From an uncultured Lachnospiraceae bacterium (GTDB lineage: Bacteria > Bacillota > Clostridia > Lachnospirales > Lachnospiraceae): 64,000 nucleotides of DNA. Positions 58,833 to 64,000 of this stretch are shown here, one piece after another. The notes below the pieces were generated by a model. That model had not been told where the DNA came from. It saw only the letters and a program-made list of their open reading frames with translations, and ran no database searches. Position numbers and translations under genes: made by a program. The DNA lies in contig CADCII010000007.1 of the NCBI GenBank assembly GCA_902801515.1, positions 46,388 through 110,387 on the forward strand. Direction: 5' to 3'. The first letter of the stretch is position 1. Every line of letters starts with the position of its first letter.

Positions 58833-60299
58833 ATGATTAGTTTCTTTATTTGTCTCGCGATCCTGATCTGCGGGTACTTCACCTACGGTTCATTTGTCAA
58901 CAACACATTCGGACCGGACGATCGTGAGACCCCGGCAGTCGCAATCAACGATGGTGTCGACTATGTTGTCATGCCGGCGTGGAAGCTGTTCCTGGTACAG
59001 CTGCTGAATATCGCCGGACTTGGCCCGATCTTCGGTGCTCTTTCCGGAGCTATGTGGGGCCCGGTAGTCTTCCTGTGGATCACTTTCGGTACTGTGTTCG
59101 CAGGTGCGGTTCATGACTATTTCTCCGGTATGCTTTCCGAGAGAAACAATGGTGCGTCGATCTCCGAGGTTACCGGTATCTACCTTGGATCTGTCATGCA
59201 CAATGTCATGCGCGTGTTCTCAGTTATTCTTCTTATCATGGTCGGTACTGTATTCGCAGTAGGACCGGCTGGCCTGCTGGTCACGCTTCTTAAGAACAGC
59301 GGCGTTGAGAACGGCATCTTTATCCAGACGACTTTCTGGCTTGCGATCATCCTGATCTACTACTTCATCGCAACCTTTATTTCTGTCGATAAGGTCATCG
59401 GCCGTATCTATCCGATCTTCGGCATCTGCCTTATCATCATGGCAGTCGGCGTCTGCTTCGGAACTCTGTTCAGCGGCCAGAAGATCCCGGAGATCTTCTC
59501 CAACTTCAAGAATATGCATCCGGCCGGAACTCCGATCTGGGCATTCATGTTCATCACGGTTGCCTGCGGCGCTATCTCCGGTTTCCATGCAACCCAGTCT
59601 CCTCTGATGGCACGCTGCCTGAAGAGCGAGCGTCAGGGACATTTCGTATTCTACGGTGCAATGATCGCCGAAGGTATCATCGCTCTTATCTGGGCGGCAG
59701 CAGGCGTTACACTCCTTGGTGTTGACACACTGAAGGAAATGGGCGGCGGCAACGCTACCACAGTTTACACCATCTGCACAACAACCATGGGCAAGTTCGG
59801 AACCATCCTGGCAATGCTCGGCGTTATCGCATGCCCGATCACTTCCGGTGACACAGCATTCCGTTCCGCCCGTCTGACTCTTGCAGACTGGTTCAAGCTT
59901 GACATGAGCAAATGGACTACCAGACTTGCGCTCTGCATTCCGGTTCTCGGCATCGGTGCATTCCTCGGCTTCGGCAACACGCTCGGATTCATCGACTATC
60001 AGATCATCTGGCGTTATTTCAGCTGGTCCAACCAGACTCTGGCTATGATTGTTCTGTGGGCAGGCGCTATGTTCCTTGCTTCTGAGAAGAAGAATTACTG
60101 GATTGCAGCAGTTCCGGCAGTCTTCATGAGTGCGGTATCCTCGACATACTTCATCATGGCACCGGAGTGCCTGGGCATGATCCCGGCTCTGACCAACAAC
60201 AAGACTGTTGCATATCCCTGCGGTATCATCATCGCAGTCCTGTTCCTGGTGATCTTCCTTCGCAGTGCGAAGAATGCATCTTCCAAGTCCTTCCAGTAA
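58833..60299 (+). CDS. cstA: CstA-family carbon starvation/pyruvate transporter
   Basis: A 488-residue membrane protein with about 13-14 helices. It begins MISFFICLAILICGYFTYGSFVNNTFGPDD; other family marks are DYVVMPAWKLFLVQLLNIAGLGPIFGALSGAMWGP, GAVHDYFSGMLSERNNGASISE, FHATQSPLMARCLKSERQG and GDTAFRSARLTLADW. Members import pyruvate or peptides during carbon limitation. GGAGGG lies seven bases before ATG 58833; the upstream in-frame ATG at 58785 lacks a site. A leader hairpin resembling an attenuator suggests regulated expression. This short (about 490 residue) form is the Firmicutes type. Confidence 0.93.
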   Translation: MISFFICLAILICGYFTYGSFVNNTFGPDDRETPAVAINDGVDYVVMPAWKLFLVQLLNIAGLGPIFGALSGAMWGPVVFLWITFGTVFAGAVHDYFSGMLSERNNGASISEVTGIYLGSVMHNVMRVFSVILLIMVGTVFAVGPAGLLVTLLKNSGVENGIFIQTTFWLAIILIYYFIATFISVDKVIGRIYPIFGICLIIMAVGVCFGTLFSGQKIPEIFSNFKNMHPAGTPIWAFMFITVACGAISGFHATQSPLMARCLKSERQGHFVFYGAMIAEGIIALIWAAAGVTLLGVDTLKEMGGGNATTVYTICTTTMGKFGTILAMLGVIACPITSGDTAFRSARLTLADWFKLDMSKWTTRLALCIPVLGIGAFLGFGNTLGFIDYQIIWRYFSWSNQTLAMIVLWAGAMFLASEKKNYWIAAVPAVFMSAVSSTYFIMAPECLGMIPALTNNKTVAYPCGIIIAVLFLVIFLRSAKNASSKSFQ

Positions 60300-60349
60300 G
60301 AAGCAGCAGTAAAGGATCAGTAAAGCATCCGTAATAAGAGAGTATACAC

Positions 60350-60379
60350 GGCGGGAGACTCCAGTCTCCCGCCTGTTTC
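60350..60379 (+). terminator. Terminator after the CstA gene
   Basis: GGCGGGAGACT (60350-60360) pairs with AGTCTCCCGCC (60363-60373), followed by TGTTTCT. Confidence 0.85.
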
Positions 60380-60468
60380 TTTGCTATAGGCGAAGGTACG
60401 GGAACTGTGCTATACTGTGAAACAGTCCATAAGACTCATAATAATAAATGAATTGGAGGGTCAGGGAA

Positions 60469-61467
60469 TTGCCCGTATTATTCGGAAATCAGTCTCTGCC
60501 GCAGGATACGCTGAAGGCAGATAAGAAAAGCTGCGAGAAGATCGGACCGCTGGGAATGGGAAAGCGGGCGCTCTATCTGAACAGCTTTTATTTAAGCCGC
60601 AGATATTATGTAATATGGCCGGAGATCAGAAGAGTCTACAAGCTGGTTGCCATGTCAAAAGGCGGCTTTACCGGCATCGGTGTGTTCGGCTCCATGAGCT
60701 ATCTTGTGGTGGAACTTCGCGACGGCCGCACGAAACGCTGCCAGATCAAGTATGAGAACCAGGTAGACGAGGCGCTTGCCTGGATCGCGAAACATCATCC
60801 GGAGATCCCGACGCAGAGCGAAGCTGCCAGAAAGAGGCTGCAGGAGGCTGAGGCTGCTGAGAAGGCACGCTATAAGAAGAATCTGACGCCGGAAGAGAAG
60901 AACACTGTCCGGATGCTCGAGGACGCGGAGCGGTACCTGGAAGCAAGTCCCGCAACCTATGCTAACCTCACGTTCAGAGCCGGCAGGCTGCGTTCGCAGC
61001 AGTCGGTGGGAACGGGAAGAAGAACTGCGGGGATCCTCCTTCTGGCAGGCTCGATCCTTCTTCTTGCAACCGGAATCCCGCTTACCATGTCGAAAAATCC
61101 GTACGGTCTGTATATGGTCCTTGGAGGCGGCGCATTTCTGGTCTACTCAATGGCAAGCAATCTTGTCCCGATCGGGAAGAATTCCTTCAAACGGCTGCGC
61201 GCCGAGTGGGAAGAAGCAGTGGCATCAAGTGAGGAGTATATCAGCAGGAAGGATTCATTTCCCGTCCCTGCAAGGTACGCCCATCCCATAGTCCTGAAGC
61301 GGATGATCAGAGTAATCCGTGAGGGAAGAGCGCAGACTGCAAAAGAGGCGCTGGAGGTAGTCAAAACAGACCTGAAGGCACTGAACAAGTCAGTAAAGGT
61401 ATCGCAGGCGGAATATGACGAGGTCATCGCCATCAAGGCGCTGTTCCTTGTATCAGACTATCAATAG
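60469..61467 (+). CDS. Membrane protein with PH-like N-terminal domain, function unknown
   Basis: A 332-residue protein. The start is probably TTG 60469, with GGAGGG eight bases before it; ATG 60448 lies upstream of that site. Residues 15-100 (GPLGMGKRALYLNSFYLSRRYYVIWPEIRRVYKLVAMSKGGFTG, VFGSMSYLVVELRDGRTKRCQIKYENQVDEALAWI) look like a bacterial PH-like domain. A charged coiled-coil stretch (RKRLQEAEAAEKARYKKNLTPEEK) precedes two membrane helices (ILLLAGSILLLATGIPLTM and YMVLGGGAFLVYSMASNLV), and a helical C-terminus ends it. An extended -10 (GTGCTATACT) is at 60407-60416. I do not recognise a characterised homologue. Confidence 0.75.
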   Translation: MPVLFGNQSLPQDTLKADKKSCEKIGPLGMGKRALYLNSFYLSRRYYVIWPEIRRVYKLVAMSKGGFTGIGVFGSMSYLVVELRDGRTKRCQIKYENQVDEALAWIAKHHPEIPTQSEAARKRLQEAEAAEKARYKKNLTPEEKNTVRMLEDAERYLEASPATYANLTFRAGRLRSQQSVGTGRRTAGILLLAGSILLLATGIPLTMSKNPYGLYMVLGGGAFLVYSMASNLVPIGKNSFKRLRAEWEEAVASSEEYISRKDSFPVPARYAHPIVLKRMIRVIREGRAQTAKEALEVVKTDLKALNKSVKVSQAEYDEVIAIKALFLVSDYQ

Positions 61468-61473
61468 GGAATT

Positions 61474-61541
61474 TGAACAAGTGCCTGTTGAACAAGTGCC
61501 TGTCACTCGTACCTGAACAAGTGCCTGTCACTTGTTCTTTT
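61474..61541. repeat. GTGCCTGTCAC repeat, locus 3, three copies
   Basis: TGAACAAGTGCCTGT at 61474-61488, TGAACAAGTGCCTGTCACTC from 61489, and a full palindrome at 61515-61537: GAACAAGTG, loop CCTGT, CACTTGTTC, followed by TTTTAG, so the last copy can act as a terminator of the preceding gene. Confidence 0.85.
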
Positions 61542-61569
61542 AGCCGGGTTATGGATTGAGGTAAGGAAG

Positions 61570-62490
61570 ATGAGAGATCTGGAACAGTTTCTGAGGCAGG
61601 AGGGTGTGGACCCGGCGCTTCTTGATGAGGCGCAGGAGTTTTGCAGGACGCACAAGGTGGACGCGTCTGTGCAGGGGAGGATTCCGCAGCCGGTCTATAC
61701 CTATTACGGGAAAGAGGTCTGGGAGAAGGCGATCGCGGCGGTTCTGTGCGGAGAGAATCTGCTGCTGGCAGGGCCCAAGGCGACTGGTAAAAATGTGCTT
61801 GCCCAGAATCTTGCGCTCCTGTTCGGGCGGCCTTTGTGGGACGTGAGTTTCCATGTCAATGTGGATGCGGCTTACCTGATCGGTTCTGACACCTATGACG
61901 GCAGCAAGGTTACCTTCCGGCCGGGTCCTGTTTTCCAGAGCGCCGTATACGGAGGTTTTGCCGTCCTGGATGAGATCAATATGGCGAGAAATGAAGCTCT
62001 TGCGGTGCTTCACGCGGCTCTCGACTTCCGCCGTGTGATCGATGTTGCCGGCTACGATAAGATCCAGGTGGATTCTGCGGCCAGGTTTATCGGGACCATG
62101 AACTACGGATACGCGGGAACAAGAGATCTCAATGAGGCGCTGTGTTCCAGATTCGCGATCCTGAACATGCCGATGATCAGCGAGAGCGACCTCAACAGGC
62201 TGGTAAGCGATTCATTTCCGGATATCAAAGACCAGATCCGCAGCCAGTTTGTCCAGCTCTTCTACGAGATTGAACGCAAGGCGCGCAGCGCCGAGATCTC
62301 AGAGCGCGCGCTTGACCTGCGTGGTCTGCTGGATGCACTCGCGCTGATGAAGAAGGGCGTGAAGAGCGGCGATGCGCTGGAAATGTGCATCGTCAACAAG
62401 ACATTTGACGAGTACGAGCGCACACTGGTGATGGATATGATCTCGGCAAGGATCCCGACAGACCTGAGCCGGATGGACGTATTCGGATGA
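61570..62490 (+). CDS. MoxR-type AAA+ ATPase
   Basis: A 306-residue AAA+ ATPase (AAA_5). Walker A is LLLAGPKATGKNVLAQNL (residues 69-86), Walker B GGFAVLDEINMA (about 137), sensor 1 FIGTMNYGY, and the arginine-finger segment LNEALCSRFAILNM. The Walker A motif has GPKATGKN in place of the usual GxxGxGKT/S, with Asn after the Lys. GAGGTAAGGAAG precedes the ATG. The next gene encodes a von Willebrand factor A protein, the classic MoxR partner; such pairs act as chaperones that mature or insert cofactors into target complexes. Confidence 0.88.
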   Translation: MRDLEQFLRQEGVDPALLDEAQEFCRTHKVDASVQGRIPQPVYTYYGKEVWEKAIAAVLCGENLLLAGPKATGKNVLAQNLALLFGRPLWDVSFHVNVDAAYLIGSDTYDGSKVTFRPGPVFQSAVYGGFAVLDEINMARNEALAVLHAALDFRRVIDVAGYDKIQVDSAARFIGTMNYGYAGTRDLNEALCSRFAILNMPMISESDLNRLVSDSFPDIKDQIRSQFVQLFYEIERKARSAEISERALDLRGLLDALALMKKGVKSGDALEMCIVNKTFDEYERTLVMDMISARIPTDLSRMDVFG

Positions 62491-62527
62491 GACCTGCCGC
62501 AGAGCAGCGAAGGATGGCGGCACAGAT

Positions 62528-64000
62528 ATGATTAAGCAGCATTATTCCGGCAGCGCGAGACGCTCCGTGAACATCATCTGGAATGCGGCGCAAAGCTACG
62601 GATTTGACCCGCCGTTTCTCGCATTTTTCGCGAACGGGCAGCCGGATGACTATCTGAATATGATCATCGGCCTGACGGTGAAATGGCTGGATTTTGAGCG
62701 TATCACGGATTTCTTTCTCCGGCTGGGGCAGGGGGCCTCGCTGGATGAAGCCTCCGGCGTTCTGTGGCTGGGGATCGAAAACTGCATATACGGCAAGGAA
62801 CTTCCTGAGCGCCCCGTGATGGAGCGGATGCGCCTGCAGAGGGCGAAAGAGTTCTTCCGCGTCAACAGCACACTGTCCGAACAGCAGATGTCCTTCATGA
62901 GTATGAAGGTGTACGACCAGGAAGAAGCGCGCTGGGGAGGACTCCTGGGACGGAAGGTGCTGGATATCGGACCATCTGCAAGAAAACTGGCCCGGGAACT
63001 GGAATTTGATCCTTCCTGGGACACGGACGAGGTCCTTATGAAAATGAACGAGATCCTGAAAGTTTATTTCCGGATCACCCTTCCTGACACGCCGCGTGCT
63101 CCCGGATACAGGATCCCCGGATGGAGAAAGGCACTTGCGAAGGTGCTTCCAGGCAGGGACAGGCAGACAGCGGATCTTCTCGTACTTCGAAGGGGAAGCG
63201 GCAGCGGAGACAGAAAAGGGAGTGTCCATCTTACCCACAGCCAGGGAGAACTGCCTGCCACAGGGAATGATCAGAAGGATCTTGAATACATACAGACAGC
63301 GTTCGGCCCCTGCATGTACACCGAATCTGAGATGCGAATCCTGGAGGGTGGTCTGTGTGTTGAAAATGACATTGCCTGCAGGCTCTGGTTCACGAGGGAT
63401 GACAAGGCGCACGCTCCGACAGCGAAGAATCACAGCCGCGAGGCACTGCAGCTTGCTGCAGACCGTCAGCAGCAGAGACAGCGCAATGAGCAGTACTATC
63501 ATGAGCACATTTTCCGGATCCAGGAAAGCATCCGGAACCTGAGTGCGCAGACGGAAATGATCTTCAGGTCTTATCTCCGCAGTCTGCCAGCATCCGCGAA
63601 GCACGGAAAACTGGACGCCCCGAAGGTCTGGAGAGTCCCGGTCCTTGACGATATGAAAGTCTTCCTGACCGATTCGGACGTCGCCGAAGCAGACCTTACG
63701 GTGGATCTTCTGCTGGACGCGTCACAGTCCAGGATGAATTCCCAGGAACTGATCTGTACGCAGGCCCTTGTCATTGCGAAAAGCCTGGAAAACTGTCATA
63801 TTCCGGTCAGGGTCACAGCCTTCAGGTCACTTCGCGGCTATACAGTGCTTGAACGGCTGAAGGAGTATGGAGACAGAAGAGGAGATGGACTGTTCGGATA
63901 CTATGCCGGCGGCTGGAACCGGGACGGCCTGTGCCTGAAGACAATGGACTGGCTGCTGGAGGATGAGAAGAGACAGGGCTCAGGCGGCCGGAGAATCCTC
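62528..64000 (+). CDS. VWA-domain protein, MoxR partner (cut by window end)
   Basis: An open frame of 491 codons from ATG 62528 to the end of the window with no stop. It starts MIKQHYSGSARRSVNIIWNA; the first 330 residues are helical and not recognised, with a Gln-rich stretch (ADRQQQRQRNEQYYHEHIFR). Near residue 395 the VWA domain begins: LTVDLLLDASQSRM gives the MIDAS DxSxS metal site, followed by ICTQALVIAKSLENCHIPVRVTAF. The arrangement is like CobT/NorD-type proteins encoded after MoxR ATPases. The C-terminal part of the domain is missing from the window. Together with the preceding ATPase it should form a metal-dependent chaperone complex. Confidence 0.85.
   Translation, partial: MIKQHYSGSARRSVNIIWNAAQSYGFDPPFLAFFANGQPDDYLNMIIGLTVKWLDFERITDFFLRLGQGASLDEASGVLWLGIENCIYGKELPERPVMERMRLQRAKEFFRVNSTLSEQQMSFMSMKVYDQEEARWGGLLGRKVLDIGPSARKLARELEFDPSWDTDEVLMKMNEILKVYFRITLPDTPRAPGYRIPGWRKALAKVLPGRDRQTADLLVLRRGSGSGDRKGSVHLTHSQGELPATGNDQKDLEYIQTAFGPCMYTESEMRILEGGLCVENDIACRLWFTRDDKAHAPTAKNHSREALQLAADRQQQRQRNEQYYHEHIFRIQESIRNLSAQTEMIFRSYLRSLPASAKHGKLDAPKVWRVPVLDDMKVFLTDSDVAEADLTVDLLLDASQSRMNSQELICTQALVIAKSLENCHIPVRVTAFRSLRGYTVLERLKEYGDRRGDGLFGYYAGGWNRDGLCLKTMDWLLEDEKRQGSGGRRIL

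Noticed and set aside
62393-63604. 403-codon minus-strand open frame near the window end
   Set aside because: Opposite a continuous plus-strand frame that carries a VWA metal site; no family recognised on the minus strand.

Overview
The window reads as a contiguous piece of a Gram-positive Clostridia chromosome, most likely family Lachnospiraceae. The support is the mid-GC, densely packed coding, the paired glgC-glgD glycogen genes, the DUF5685/J-domain cluster, DnaD/DnaI-type replication loading, HPr kinase, an ECF vitamin transporter component and AGGAGG-like ribosome binding sites. No phage, transposase, CRISPR array, rRNA or tRNA gene was found. This is a housekeeping region, and its novelty lies in domain architectures, leaders and a repeat family.

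Layout. 1-8 kb: RibU-like transporter component, TPR lipoprotein, cold-shock protein (minus), CCA-adding enzyme, hisS behind a structured leader, phosphohexomutase, HU and RqcP. 8-12.4 kb: divIC-tilS-hpt-ftsH, the conserved Firmicutes order, but without the sporulation genes yabP, yabQ and spoIIE; the end of tilS is broken by a deletion with frameshift. 12.7-24 kb: cytoplasmic GH13 enzyme, then ddl-murF-pth-mfd overlapping as an operon, a PrsA-like lipoprotein with a long Glu/Thr insertion, and xpt. 24-30 kb: mscL with a zinc ribbon (minus), an Mre11/Rad50-like pair (YhaO/YhaN type), and a split purine end-pathway (PurO plus AICAR transformylase). 30-35.3 kb, minus strand: dnaD, DnaI-like loader and prs in one run, then murC. 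35.6-41 kb: glgC-glgD-spoVG, then plsC and malQ (minus). 41-47.4 kb: response regulator and histidine kinase, then a zinc-ribbon membrane protein, DUF5685 protein, J-domain protein and cytidylate-kinase-like protein. 47.5-58.5 kb: second ftsH, PAP2 phosphatase, uvrC, hprK, glucokinase, a 41-residue membrane protein, VanW protein, an AIR-synthase C-domain protein, Lrp regulator and aminotransferase. 58.8-64 kb: CstA-type transporter, a PH-like membrane protein, and a MoxR ATPase followed by a VWA protein cut by the window end.

Themes. Glycogen and alpha-glucan metabolism is spread over GH13, glgCD, malQ, phosphohexomutase, glucokinase and hprK. Cell-wall precursor genes (ddl, murF, murC) and purine genes (hpt, xpt, purO, AICAR transformylase, prs) recur. 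A short palindromic repeat built on GTGCCTGTCAC occurs at three intergenic places, in one of which it supplies the murC stop codon.

The observations most worth following are the broken tilS C-terminus, the three-way-junction leader before hisS, the repeat family, the DUF5685 gene neighbourhood, the membrane-anchored Rad50-like ATPase and the parvulin split by a low-complexity insert.
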